This document shows, in pieces, positions 47,823 through 59,821 of a DNA stretch of 64,000 bases. The first letter of the stretch is position 1. The number at the start of each line of letters is the position of its first letter. This DNA is from Trema orientale (taxonomy: Eukaryota; Streptophyta; Magnoliopsida; Rosales; Cannabaceae): contig JXTC01000243.1 in the NCBI GenBank assembly GCA_002914845.1, positions 310,592 to 374,591 on the forward strand, in the 5' to 3' direction. Below the pieces are notes generated by a model. That model was not told the DNA's origin. It did no database searches and saw only the letters and a program-made list of their open reading frames with translations. Position numbers and translations under genes: made by a program.

Positions 47823-50800
47823 AATGTATAAGGAACAGAATATTTTCATGAATTATATTTATTTTAAAGACAAGTTCTGGTTTTATTAATGTATAATATA
47901 AACCACCTTACACCACTTTCTTTTACAATGTTAATTCAATCCAACGGCCTTGTTTAATTTTCTATTTTGTTCCCTAATATTAGGGAAGAATTTTGTTTCC
48001 CTGTTGTAGAATTCCCTTAAATATTATATAAGAACAAAATTTTAAAAAATAAATGACAATTTTTTTTCCAAAAAAGGTAAGAATCGGCTTTAAGAAAAAA
48101 ATAAATTAGTATTTTAAAATTAAACAAAATGTAAGAAAAATAATGATTTAATGTTGAAAAAGTAGATAATATATTTGTTAGTAAAATAAAAAAAAAAAGT
48201 ACTGCCTACTCCTTTTTCGAAAATGTTTTGGATGTTAATCATTTCATTTGCAGTTAATTTTAATAATTATGGAACCATATTTCGATAGCGCAAGAAGCTG
48301 GGTTCGCCCACCGGTGATAGTATCTGATGCCTTGAATGTGGTTCATCATCTAGTTAATAATGTGTCTAACAGTGTGTTTAGTTGGGTGGATTTTTGGAGG
48401 TATGAAGCGGGAGAAGAAGAAGAAGAGCTCCAATTATTTGTTTTGTAGAAGAGAAAGTGGGAGAGGAAAAACAGAGGTGGAGGGATGAGTTCACCTTCTT
48501 GGCGCACCAAATGCCATTCTCCTATTTTGTAGGAAGTCGTGAGGAAAAACGAAAAGAAGGGTGAGAATTGATGTATTTACCCTCCAAAAATATTTTATAA
48601 AATATCAAAATAGATAAAATAGTAATTTTAGAAATAAACGCTTTTTTTTTTCCTTTTTCTATACGAAATTTAGGAACGTTTGATAGTATATACATGTGGT
48701 GAATCGATCGTCGCTAATAAAATAGGGGTCATTTTTGGTAATCAATGCTTTTAGTAATTTATTTCTTAAAACTCTCCACTAAATTTCTCCATTATTTTAG
48801 CATATGATAATACCACGTTACTCAACTAGTAGACACGATACTGTATATAAAGTTGGGAAAAGAATGGTAAATATTGCGTATCTCACAAATGATTAATTAA
48901 CAAAGTACCTGAGGAGACAGATTTGAAAATCTGACCGAAAATTTTTGAATAGTAAAAACATTCATTTATTATTATTTTTTTTTAAGAAAGGAAATTCCTT
49001 ATTATAACAATTATTGTTTGCCACAATAAGAGTAATATAATTAGGAAAGTTCCTATTACAAAATAAAGATAAAAATATAGAATAAACTATTCATAACATG
49101 CACATATATGTACTAGTCGATGGCAAAACAACCAAGTGAAAAAAGTCACGATCGAAAAAAGTCACGATCACTATCTCTCAACTGAAAATTTGCATCACTA
49201 GTATTAACCTTATTGCTAAACAAAATTAGGTTCACTATATAATAAATGTACAATCACTTACTATTAAAGGGCAAGTGATCAAGCCCAAAGACATCATAAG
49301 CGGAGCAATAAAGATTCTTTTTTCATTATATCGAAGTATACCAATTCCAATAGCGTCTATCTTCATGAATAAATATACAACATTTATAATGAAAATCTTC
49401 CAAATCCGAATTGCAGAAGATTAGATCTATAAGAAAAATAACAAAAATGAAATAAAACGTACACAGATCTAAAATTTGATAAGCCTAATATTCGAAAACA
49501 ATAAGTTTATGGAGAAAACAATCTTCACACAAATAGAAAGATTATTGATTAAAAATTAGAATATAAAAAAAACTAAGAAATCCGTGGGAGAAAGATCAAC
49601 AAATGATCTTCCTCTCCGGTAGGATAGAAATCACAAAAAACAAGAAAGTGTAGAAGAAGATAATGTTTTTGGTGAAAGAATGCAGGGCTATATTTTAGTG
49701 ATTTTTTGAAATTATGGTATGTTTCTTCTTTTAAAAACTTAATCATTTTGTACTGGAGTCCTAATAACTCATTCATTATGTTCGAGAGTTTAATTTGGAC
49801 GTGGTACACGTTTATTGTGTGTAAAAATATCTTGTATTAATTTAGCAGAGATATATGTTGTATATAGATGAACACCGACGAAAATGTGAACTCAAAGACT
49901 TATACTCACTCGTATTGACACTTAATTAGATTCCGGTAACGAAAGTTCAAACCCTTCAATAGAAACAAGAGGTTATATTTTCTCCAAAAAAAAAAAACAA
50001 GAGTATTTATAAGAAGTGGCCCTTTTTTTCATATCAATATTAAGTAATGGTCATTTTCACACCTATTTAGTGAATGACTATTTTATAATTTTATTTTGAT
50101 ACGTGGCAGTTTCCTATTTGATCTATTTTTAAAAAATAAATCAAATTTTTTTAAAAAAATATATCAATTTTATCAAAATAAATATCAATTTTATCAAAAT
50201 AAATAAAGTTTTTAAAACTAGATCAATTTTATATAAAATAAATCAATATATTTGATATATTGGTATGAAATAGGGTCAATTTTCAAATAAATTTTAAAAT
50301 TCAGCCGTTTTTAATAGTGTTTGAAAAATGACCATTATTCATATAGTATTCTAAAACTTGGCCATTTGGCTAAAAAGCCCAAGAAACAAAATTTTTGTTT
50401 TCCTTTAGCTTTAGCTTTTTTTTTTTTTGTTAATCTTTTGCGAAGACTATCGGTGTTCGGTTTCTTTATCAAAATATATATATTTGTTTTCTCTTTGGAT
50501 AATGCTAGCAAGTACGATGGATCGAGTCCATCATGTGACATGTGTTTCCTGCTTCTAAAAAGTTGGTAATTGGTTTGGATATGATTCGACTTTATCTTTC
50601 CAGAGTAGTACTATCCAGTCCATGTGTATTCAGACTCTGAAAAGTTAAATTGGATTCCTGTTTTAATTCTTTCAGTGCTACTATAGTACTACCTAGTCCA
50701 CATGCGTTTCTCTAACTAGAATGTAAGCCAATATGTCAAAAAGGTTACTCTTTTTCATCTAGGGATGCAAAACGTACATATGAAGTGATCATACTAGCTT

Positions 50801-51318
50801 GAATTGAAAAAGTTAAAGTTCAAAGTTTCGTTTTACTTTACTTCTTTTTTTTTTTTTAATCGTGTAAGTTTTGTGTTTCACTTTATATAATGGATCATTT
50901 GTAAATGGTTTTAGCTCAAATAAATACGTGCACTACCATTAAATGTATATATTTTGTAAAAAGAATTATCTAATGAAGACATGTACTATACTTCGATAAC
51001 GATTTTTCAGTGATTGGAGAAAAAGCAATACTCGGTCATATCATGTGGTCTTCCACTACATACGAAAAACGAGAATCTACTCCTAATAGGGTGGTTAGCT
51101 CGACGTTAAGGCATTCTCTCACTTAGGAAGGGTGAGGTCTTGAGTTCGAACCCCCACGTCGTTTTTGGGAGCCCAACCGAATGGAGGTGGCTCTGGAAAG
51201 TGACCTGCTATCGGGATCCCATCCGCCTTTTTTATTATCAAAAAAAAAAAAAAAAGAATCTAGCAAGGATAGTGATATACACGAAAGTTAAAAGTAAAGG
51301 CAAAAGCGAAAGCAATTT
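47823..51318. repeat. Flank segment, copy 2 (direct duplicate of 28907-32450)
   Basis: It starts with AATGT and the right half of the MITE (its inverted-repeat end at about 47965-48018) and ends at agcaattt. Small indels distinguish it from copy 1, for example the doubled gtcacgatcgaaaaaagtca near 49145. After 51318 the sequence is unique and is probably the original chromosomal continuation. Confidence 0.92.
51080..51255 (+). mobile_element. tRNA-derived SINE, copy 2
   Basis: It occupies the same insertion site as the SINE at 32202 (flank GAGAATCTA / AAGAATCTA). The B box is GAGTTCGAACCCCC. About 13 bases covering the A-box region (GAAGTGGCAAAG in copy 1) are missing. It differs from copy 1 at roughly 20 positions. 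Confidence 0.8.
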
Positions 51319-51536
51319 AGTATTATAGGAGACAAAGAAATCAAAATAGCTAGGGTCTTTTGCAGTACTGGCATTTATAACCTTTTGTTTTGACAAAGGT
51401 TAATCGCACAAATAGTCCATGAACTATCTAATCTTTGGCAATTTGGTCCTCAAAATTTTAATTATAGCAATTAAGTCCCTAAATTTTTCAGTTTATAGTA
51501 ATATGGTCCATAAATTGTCTAAATTACAACCTACTG

Positions 51537-52345
51537 TGAAATTTTTGGGGTTTATATCACTTGTGGTCCCCAATCTTTTCCCTGAGTATTAATTAGGTCC
51601 ACAAATTTATTTATTTTTTTAATTTTTAGATCATCAACCTAACATATTAGTATCACTTTAGTCCATTTTTAACTTTTTTTTTCTAATTTAGCTGTTATTT
51701 AATATTTTAATATTATTTGGGTCCTCAACCTTTGCACAATGTATTATCACTTAGGTCCTTATCGAGTACATACATGGATATAATAAGATAAAAATATACT
51801 ATTTAATGATGATTTATTGTTAATGGTCGTGAAATTTATTTTCAGCAATTTTATGAACTCATACTTATTTGAAAATAGTCTAAAAGCCTTTCAATTGACA
51901 AATGGGCATTAAGTTGTATAAAAAACCTGGGTTTTGATATGCATAATATTAGTATGTATTTCAATGGGTATCTAACTGAGTCATTTTCGTGCTACTGTTA
52001 AATTTGGTAATTTTTATTAATTTATTTAATGCAATTTGATTTGAGTTGGATTTTAACTCAAAAGGACCTAAGTGTTACAAAAATAAAAGTTTGAGGAGTC
52101 AAAACTACAAAAATAAAAAATAGGGACCTGAATGATACATTGTGTAAAAATTGAGAACTCAAGTGATATTAAAACTATTAAATTGTGGTTGAACTTAATG
52201 GAAAAGTTAAAAAATGACTACAGTGATATGATTGTATAAAGTTGGAGATCTAAAAACTACAAAAAAAAAAAAAAAAGTTGGAGACCTGATTAATAATCGG
52301 AGGAAAAGTTGGGGACCGTAGATCATATAAACCTAAATTTTTGAC
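51537..52345. mobile_element. Second inverted-repeat element nested in the MULE-like element
   Basis: aaatttttggggtttatatc ... tggtccccaatcttttccct on the left is mirrored by ...ggaaaagttggggaccgtag ... tataaacctaaatttttg on the right (about 60 bp). The interior is AT-rich and non-coding. Confidence 0.65.
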
Positions 52346-52603
52346 AAAAACTATATTTGAGGTACATATGGTGACATTTGAAATTGTATTTGAAAGATAA
52401 ATTGGGAATTTCAAGAATGAAAACAAACAATTACAAAAGAATTTTCTTTAAATTTTTAACTTAAAAAACCCTACAAATGTAAATAATACATCTTTTTTTT
52501 CTTTCTAAGTCATTTTGTTCAGTTTTAAATACTTTTAGGTGCTATAACGTGCTCGTTACATGTATTTTTAGTCAGAAATTCAACAACAGGTTTTATAATT
52601 GAA

Positions 52604-52781
52604 TAATGCTATGGGGCATCATTAGTACCCAACACCACAATAATGTGTCAGTCTGTCACTGGCTAATCATAATTATAATTTAAGTGGGACCCATGTGGGA
52701 TCCAGTTCATTAATTAAATCATCCAGTGACAAACAGATATATTATTGTGGTGCTGGGCGCCACTGGTACCTAATAGCATTA
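52604..52781. mobile_element. Small MITE (about 178 bp) nested in the MULE-like element
   Basis: TAATGCTATGGGGCATCATT ... CCAACACCACAATAAT at the left is inverted at the right (ATTATTGTGGTGCTGGGCGC ... CCTAATAGCATTA). A TGTCACTGG match lies further inside. The short size and lack of coding sequence fit a MITE. Confidence 0.75.
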
Positions 52782-52929
52782 CTCTTTATAATTTAGACGG
52801 TTCAACAATTAAATTACTTCAAATTACAAAGTTTAGGAACTTAATTGTAGCAATTGAAACTTTGAGGACCAAATTACCATAAATCGGATAATTCAGACAC
52901 ATTTATGCCGTAAACCCTTTTGATAATGA

Positions 52930-53750
52930 AGCATTTATAGTCCTTATAATTTATTTCGCTGATAGATCGTAGAATTCTTTTTATTTTTTTGGTAGTAGGT
53001 AGGCTAATTAATTGCATTTATAGCACCAGCATTGATTCGGAGTATATATGTTGCACAAAAATGTATCCCTTATACATGGTGAACACGAACTAATTAAACC
53101 CTGCGCAACCCTCTTTACCACCTTTAGTTGTAGCCAAAAAATGAAAAAAAAAAAAAAAGGAAAGAAAAGAAAGAAAAATCATTATCCAAATTTTAACGAA
53201 ACTTTAACCCAAAAAACACAAAGGAAGCATAAGCCGCGCATTGATTTCTTTCTCCTCCTTTTTTTCAAAAGAAAAAAAAAAAAAAACCCTTTTATTCCGC
53301 GGTTCAAAATAGATTGATCACTTGTATACGTACTATGTTATCTTTTTGGATTTTTAGGCATGCGGTCATCTGCACCAACGACAGATACCGAGAAATTATT
53401 CTTAAAAAAAAGACGAAATTTGATATTTTTTTTAGTGATTTTTCAAAAAAATTAAAAAAATCCTAGAATTTAAAATTATTTTGAAAAATCTCGGATTTAA
53501 TTATAAAAATACTATTTTTAAAATTATTTAGAAAAATACTAATTCTGATGAAAAATAGTATTTTTCTAAATATTTTTTAAAAATTTTATTTTTCTAATAA
53601 AACTTTTAAAAAGTGATTTTTTTAAATTAATTTGGGATTTTTCAAAAAATCAACCCATCTGGGAGTTTTCAATTTTTTGTACTTTTGGCCTGTTGGTAAG
53701 AAGCCAAAGAAGAAAAGGGTTAAATATACTTATTATATTATTTTGGGAAA
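52930..53750. other. AT-rich intergenic DNA
   Basis: Poly-A and poly-T runs at 53141-53160 and 53261-53286 and AT palindromes from 53400. No gene was recognised. Confidence 0.5.
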
Positions 53751-53759
53751 ATTAGACAA

Positions 53760-54130
53760 TGTACGGTATTTCAGAAAAAAATTTGAAAAATACGGTGATA
53801 TGTATTTTTTAAGGTATGGTACAGTTTTTATTAGAAAAATACCATTTTTTAAAAAATATTTAAAAAATATTATTTTTAAAATATTGACTAGTTTATAGTA
53901 ATCAATTTCCAGAATTTGGTAACTAGTAACCAAAGATATTTATAACTGGTATGTAGCTGGTAACCAGTAACTAGTAACCAGTTTCTAGAAATCGATAACC
54001 AGTAATTATTTTAAAAATAGTACTTTCTAAATATTTTTTAAAAAGTGATATTTTCCTAATAAAAACCGTACAAAAATTGGAAAAAAGCCTTACTTTCGCA
54101 TTTTTATAATTTTTTTCGGTTTTTGTAGGT
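53760..54130. repeat. Foldback element with about 130-150 bp arms
   Basis: The left arm (about 53760-53895, containing acagtttttattagaaaaat) and right arm (about 53997-54130, containing cctaataaaaaccgtac) are inverted copies. The loop repeats ggtaaccagtaactagtaac-type motifs. Confidence 0.7.
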
Positions 54131-54144
54131 ATAAGTGTTAGAAA

Positions 54145-54625
54145 TCCTATCATTTTGCCCCTGAATTTTCAACTTACATAGTAATAGCTCCTGAATTATG
54201 TAATTGTTATGATAATAACATCTTTGTCACAAACGGTTTGGTTTTTAACAGAAAATAGTAAATAATAAAATGTATAATTGGGTATTATTTACTTTTAAGA
54301 ATCAGAATCTCGTTTTTAACCATAATTACTAAATTGTATGTGCTTTGCACAAAACTCACTTATGTTAGAAATTTAATAGTTTATAAAAAAAAATGGTCAT
54401 CGCTATCATAATTGCATAAGTCTTGGTAGTCTACTGTATAACTTAAAAGCTTAGAATCTCATTTTTTGTGAGAGCTATTAAATCATGTGCTCTATAATGA
54501 CTTATTTCTGTTAAATATTTAGCAGTTTACGATAAAAGGATCATTGTTGCAACAATTACATAATTAAGGAACCATTATTATGTAAATAAAAAATTGCGGG
54601 GATAAAGTAGTATTACAGGTTAATT
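54145..54625. mobile_element. Inverted-repeat element (MULE- or MITE-like)
   Basis: The left end (atcctatcattttgcccctg ... gaattatgtaattgttatga) is mirrored at the right (tcattgttgcaacaattaca ... gcggggataaagtagtatta). About 70-bp arms and no coding sequence. Confidence 0.55.
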
Positions 54626-55519
54626 TAGAGATTATTAATATCATTAACCCAATATAAAAAGAAGGTTGATCCGTTTTTTAACTTCAGAAGTATTATTAAA
54701 TCCTACTTTGTTCTTTGCTTCAAAATGTCCTAATTTTGACACCTGAATTTTTCATTTATCTCACTTAACCCATTTCATTACTCTTTCGTTATAAATGGAC
54801 AAAAATTCCTATTTTAGCCCCAAATTTATTACAACATCTCATTTTTGTTTTAAAATATCGTTATATGAGCACCTAATCTATTATAATCTCCCATTTTCAT
54901 CCTCACCATCACTTTATTGTTAAAAATAAACAAAATAACATATTTTAATCATATTAGGATTCTAATAAAAACATTTTTAAGCAATTTGAAAGACAAAAAT
55001 AAGGTAGTATAAAAATTTTATTTTATTTTAAATATAAATGAAAAACTAAATTTTATTTTCACACAAAATTCAGAAATTTTATAGTCAGGATTTAGTTTTG
55101 AATAATTGTTGGATCTTTTTTGGACTCATTATATAAGGTGAATATTACAATAAGTTCAAATATACGTAGGAAATATTACTTTCTTAATATTTAAACTAAT
55201 TGTTAAGTATGTATATGCTCTTCAAGGGAGCATCTTTCAGGGGGCATATGTTGGAAATTAAAACAAAAAAGAAAGCCCTCTTTCTTCTATCATTTTTTTT
55301 CATTGTTTTCTTTCCCACCAACCACCTCATTTTCTTTTCAACCAAACAAACAAATAAAAATAGGTATTAATCAATTCAAAACCAATAATTTACATAATTT
55401 TAAAAATCTCATGTAAATTTGTTAAGAAAATTATTGATGGAAATAGAATACAATTAATGGGTACCTTAAATATTCGTGTAAAACTCAAATTTTAGAAAAA
55501 TCTCTCACAATTTTACTAT
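54626..55519. other. AT-rich intergenic DNA
   Basis: Text such as tgtcctaattttgacacctg resembles arms of the neighbouring inverted-repeat families, but no second arm could be paired with confidence. Confidence 0.4.
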
Positions 55520-55890
55520 TTTTTTTGTTTTGAAACAAAACCTCATTTATTAATAAATTTCCATCGACCCAGATTATAGAACAACACTGATTAATAGCCC
55601 AGTTCGCTATACAATAGGTGGCTCTGTTACAGACTCTTATAACAAAATAGAAAATTTCGTCAATTTCAGGGTATAAGAACCTAATATCTATTTATCTATG
55701 TATCAGTACAAAACTTAGAATTCAAGAAGTTCTCAACAATCACAGGCCAAACCCTGCCTGTATAGCAATAGATATCCCAATCCTAATTGTCATAGCCTTA
55801 GTTAAGTCAAATTGTTCCATACCCAAGCCTCCAATCACCACATCAATCAAAGTATCTCCTTCATCGTTTCTAACAATAGAGTCTAACCCA
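55520..55890 (-). pseudogene. LINE remnant: RNase H-like end plus 3' tail
   Basis: On the minus strand GLDSIVRNDEGDTLIDVVIG and the following AMTIRIGISIAIQAGFG resemble the RNase H domain found at the C-terminus of plant L1-type LINEs. A non-coding tail follows, ending in a poly-A (T run at 55520-55530 on the plus strand). The upstream part is cut by the CACTA element at 55891. Confidence 0.55.
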
Positions 55891-57293
55891 CACTACAAGA
55901 AAAAGGTTCCGTCGTCGCTATAGATCTGATTGTCGCTGCTATAGACCTATGGCGGCGATAAAGTTGTCGTAATATAGTCGTCGCCATAGGTCGGTCGGTA
56001 TAGACCCCCTATAGCGACGACATATTTTGTCGCCACTATAGATGACCTATAGCGACGATAAAATGTCGTCGCTATAGCCACGACAAATGTCGTCGCTATA
56101 GATGTAACAGATTTAAAAAAAAATTATAACTAGTTTAATTAATCTAAATTAATTCTTAAATCATTATTTTTAAAAGATACATAATAAATTTATACACACA
56201 AGAATTAAAATCAATCCCGAAAAAAACTACAAAAAAAAAACCTCAAAATCAAAGTCAAAAATTAAAACTAGCACCCTTAAACAAACATATTCTATACTCT
56301 AAAATCAAACTATTAATAAATTTCATAAACTAAAATATATATTTCACAAAAAGTATATTACATCAAATCAATAAATGCTCCACAAAATTATAACACAAAA
56401 TCCATATATTCATATAAATATCTAAAATATTAAGTAATTCACGTATATAAAAAATCAATTAAACTACATTAGAATTTAGGGAAACTTATCTCTCTAATGA
56501 AAAAAAAGCTTGAAATCTAACACAACATAAACCTGAGTAATAATTAATCAAAGAAATAAAAAACTAGTATTTATAACAAAATACTAACATAAATACATAA
56601 AAGAAAAAAAAAAAGATATGCATATATATATATATGAATATATATTACTCAGAAATGAGAGGGAGAGAGAAAGAGTGAAAATCGGAGAGAAAAGATGAGA
56701 GAAAGTGGGGTTTGGAGAGAGTGAGTGAATGAATAAGAGGATAGAAGAAGAAGAAAAATATTTGAGTTTTTATTATACAGTATCTATAGCGACGACATTT
56801 GTCGTCGCTATAGATAGTGAAATCGCCGCTATAGCCCGAATGACATCGTTTTATTCAAATTTAGAAATTGAGCATGGTAAACGTTACCGCTCAAAATTTC
56901 ATTTAAAACCTATTTGTCGTCGCTATAGGTAAAATAAAATAATTTATTATTTTTTTAAATTTAGAACGGTAAATGTTACCGCTTAAAATTTTATTCAAAA
57001 CCTATAGTGGCGACAAGTGTCGTCGCTATAGGTTAAATATATTAAATTAATTATTATTTTTTTACATTTAAAAAAAATTAAAATTTAGTAAATAAAATTT
57101 ATAGCGACGATATAGGTTAAATATATTAATTTTTTAAGTTTTTACTCTTTTTACCTTTCAAAAAAATTAAAATTTATTATGTAAACCCTATAACAACGAC
57201 ATTTGTCGTCGTTATAGAGTGTACAATATAATTTTTAGCGTGAGATATGGCGCTAATTTTGCCCGTCAAAACTATAGCGACGACATAGTAAGA
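55891..57293. mobile_element. CACTA (En/Spm) non-autonomous element with subterminal repeats
   Basis: It starts CACTACAAGAAAAAGG, the signature CACTA terminus. Both subterminal regions carry many copies, in both orientations, of TATAGCGACGACA / TGTCGTCGCTATA (for example 56020-56100, 56785-56815 and 57005-57035), as in the transposase-binding arrays of this superfamily. The interior is AT-rich and non-coding, with a GA-rich block at 56650-56750. The expected right terminus TTTTTCTTGTAGTG is not present, so that end is truncated or diverged near 57290. Confidence 0.85.
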
Positions 57294-58416
57294 GTCTAAT
57301 CATAATACTTATCCAGCGACTCTATTCTAGGCTTGCACTCCCTCTTATAGGTTTACTTTGGTTGAAAAAAGGAGAACAGAAAAAAACTCTTTCAATTGAG
57401 CAACATACTAATTAAAATCTCATCAAAAAACGAAAATAGTATTTATTTATTATTATTTTTTTTTGAGATAAACGAGTGAAAATTACATTTAAAAACTAAT
57501 TAAAAAATGCCAAATAGAAAGAAATAATGATAATTGCTGTACATACAGCCAAATGCACAAAATAGACCATATTTGAACATTAGAAAAGAAAGGGCACCTA
57601 GAATTCTTATAGCAAAAATGGCTACGCAAGACCAAAACAGAAATAAAAACATCACGGACATATTGATTTCACACCTCCAAGATTAAGACTTTTTCAACAA
57701 CCCTATAATAATGCAAGGTTATTTACTGTCCAGAAACCAAAACTCTAAATCTACTCACCAAATTTACACCATCCTCGCTAAGGAACGATGCTGAGGCATC
57801 ACTGTCACAGACATCACTTTCGGTTGACTCCGAACCGTAGACCCGCTCTGACACTAACGGTTACAACTGGGGTGTTGTGGCAAAATCACTACCAAGTGCT
57901 TCACCAAAACCTTTGAAATCGAGCTGCCCCACCAGAAATAATAATAATAATAATAATAATCTCGTTTGTCCGGAATCAATTTTAGATCAATATTCCTTTT
58001 TATTTGAATCAACATGAAAAAGACTATGTGATATCCTGAATTCTAAAACGACGCTCAATTCCTCACATAATTAAAATAGCTAATAATAATATGATCACAA
58101 ATAATTTTATTTATTTTAGTATCATACGTGCATATAATTTTGAAAACTTGCTCCCGGTTATTGATTAATTTTACTAACAATTATTACTAAGTAATTTTGC
58201 AGTGAAATGCTCGCGATATGCTCTTTGGTACAAGTATGACGTATTTATTTTTTAAGTGGATTAGTCATATTTTACACAGAATTTTAGTTGTAAAACATAT
58301 TTGTCATTTTTAATTGGTAGAGTTAGTCATCATTAATTATATTTGTTTTAAGTTATAAATCCTAGAGTAATTTACTATAGTATTCTCTTATTTGTCCTAT
58401 TCCAAGTTTAAATTAT
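57294..58416. other. Intergenic DNA up to the assembly gap
   Basis: Includes a T-run followed by gagataaacgagtgaaaatt (about 57461), which looks like another reversed LINE tail, and an ATA microsatellite at 57939-57960. A more GC-balanced patch at 57770-57930 shows no recognisable protein. Confidence 0.4.
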
Positions 58417-59157
58417 NNNNNNNNNNNNNNNNNNNNNNNNNNNNNNNNNNNNNNNNNNNNNNNNNNNNNNNNNNNNNNNNNNNNNNNNNNNNNNNNNNNN
58501 NNNNNNNNNNNNNNNNNNNNNNNNNNNNNNNNNNNNNNNNNNNNNNNNNNNNNNNNNNNNNNNNNNNNNNNNNNNNNNNNNNNNNNNNNNNNNNNNNNNN
58601 NNNNNNNNNNNNNNNNNNNNNNNNNNNNNNNNNNNNNNNNNNNNNNNNNNNNNNNNNNNNNNNNNNNNNNNNNNNNNNNNNNNNNNNNNNNNNNNNNNNN
58701 NNNNNNNNNNNNNNNNNNNNNNNNNNNNNNNNNNNNNNNNNNNNNNNNNNNNNNNNNNNNNNNNNNNNNNNNNNNNNNNNNNNNNNNNNNNNNNNNNNNN
58801 NNNNNNNNNNNNNNNNNNNNNNNNNNNNNNNNNNNNNNNNNNNNNNNNNNNNNNNNNNNNNNNNNNNNNNNNNNNNNNNNNNNNNNNNNNNNNNNNNNNN
58901 NNNNNNNNNNNNNNNNNNNNNNNNNNNNNNNNNNNNNNNNNNNNNNNNNNNNNNNNNNNNNNNNNNNNNNNNNNNNNNNNNNNNNNNNNNNNNNNNNNNN
59001 NNNNNNNNNNNNNNNNNNNNNNNNNNNNNNNNNNNNNNNNNNNNNNNNNNNNNNNNNNNNNNNNNNNNNNNNNNNNNNNNNNNNNNNNNNNNNNNNNNNN
59101 NNNNNNNNNNNNNNNNNNNNNNNNNNNNNNNNNNNNNNNNNNNNNNNNNNNNNNNNN
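58417..59157. other. Assembly gap (741 N)
   Basis: Runs of N only. Open frames across it are artefacts. Confidence 1.
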
Positions 59158-59821
59158 TGGGGCTCAAGACCTCCATACTCTGGTTCCTTCGGGGACAATA
59201 TGGTTCCTTCGGGAGCACTCTGACGGCGGTATGGGGTGGACCTCTGCTGTACACAGAGGGGATTCTTTGGGGCTCAAGACCTCCATACAGCTCATGATAT
59301 GTTATATGTTCTCTGAGTGGCTCAGTATGTGATTCACGGTCTTGTCAGGCAATACAATATACACAGGGATCCCAATCATATGATTATCTGTTCTCTGTCA
59401 TGTGCACTCTGCATTTGCATACGTTACTTACTGAGTTTTATACTTACGAATATTCTTACATTGCAGATGATACTGCTCATATGTGAGTTTGGAGGAGGAG
59501 CGCTGACTTTCTGACCGCGGCCTGTGTATATGAGTATTTTGATGCTGTGGTTTTCTGACTGAGAATTTTATATCTGTTTGAGTGTGTGTACAATATGTAC
59601 TATGTATATTTTATGAGAGGCTCACTTTTCCACGGTGTATATTTATGTATGTATTGGAGTATGTATAATTATGAGTGGAATTTTTCTTTTTCTTCAAGAA
59701 AGTTTTAAAAGTTTTAATTTTTTTCCGATTTTACCAGTCCTAAGTCGAGTGGCGTCTCTCGATCTCACTAAATAATTTTACGAATATCCTTACGTGCGTG
59801 TGTGGGATCGGGGGATGTCAC
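59158..59821 (+). repeat. LTR fragment (probably Ty3/gypsy), left side lost in gap
   Basis: Ends TGGGATCGGGGGATGTCACA, a form typical of plant gypsy LTR ends. A segment ggggctcaagacctccatac occurs at 59159 and again at 59269, with ggttccttcggg also doubled (59179, 59203). This shows tandem repetition right at the gap edge. No coding sequence. Confidence 0.55.

Larger units (their letters stand above)
51397..52917. mobile_element. MULE-like non-autonomous element with long inverted repeats
   Basis: The left end (aggttaatcgcacaaatagt ... ggcaatttggtcctcaaaat) is inverted at the right end (...ggaccaaattaccataaatc...gccgtaaaccc) over at least 100 bp. TTTTGACAA (51388-51396) and TTTTGATAA (52918-52926) form a 9-bp target duplication with one mismatch. 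Long inverted repeats and a 9-bp duplication are Mutator hallmarks. No transposase is visible. Confidence 0.75.

Noticed and set aside
55960..57290. CRISPR-like array from repeated TATAGCGACGACA motifs
   Set aside because: Irregular spacing, both orientations and a CACTA terminus; subterminal transposase-binding repeats explain them.
58392..59297. Three long open frames across the N block
   Set aside because: They exist only because N codons are not read as stops.
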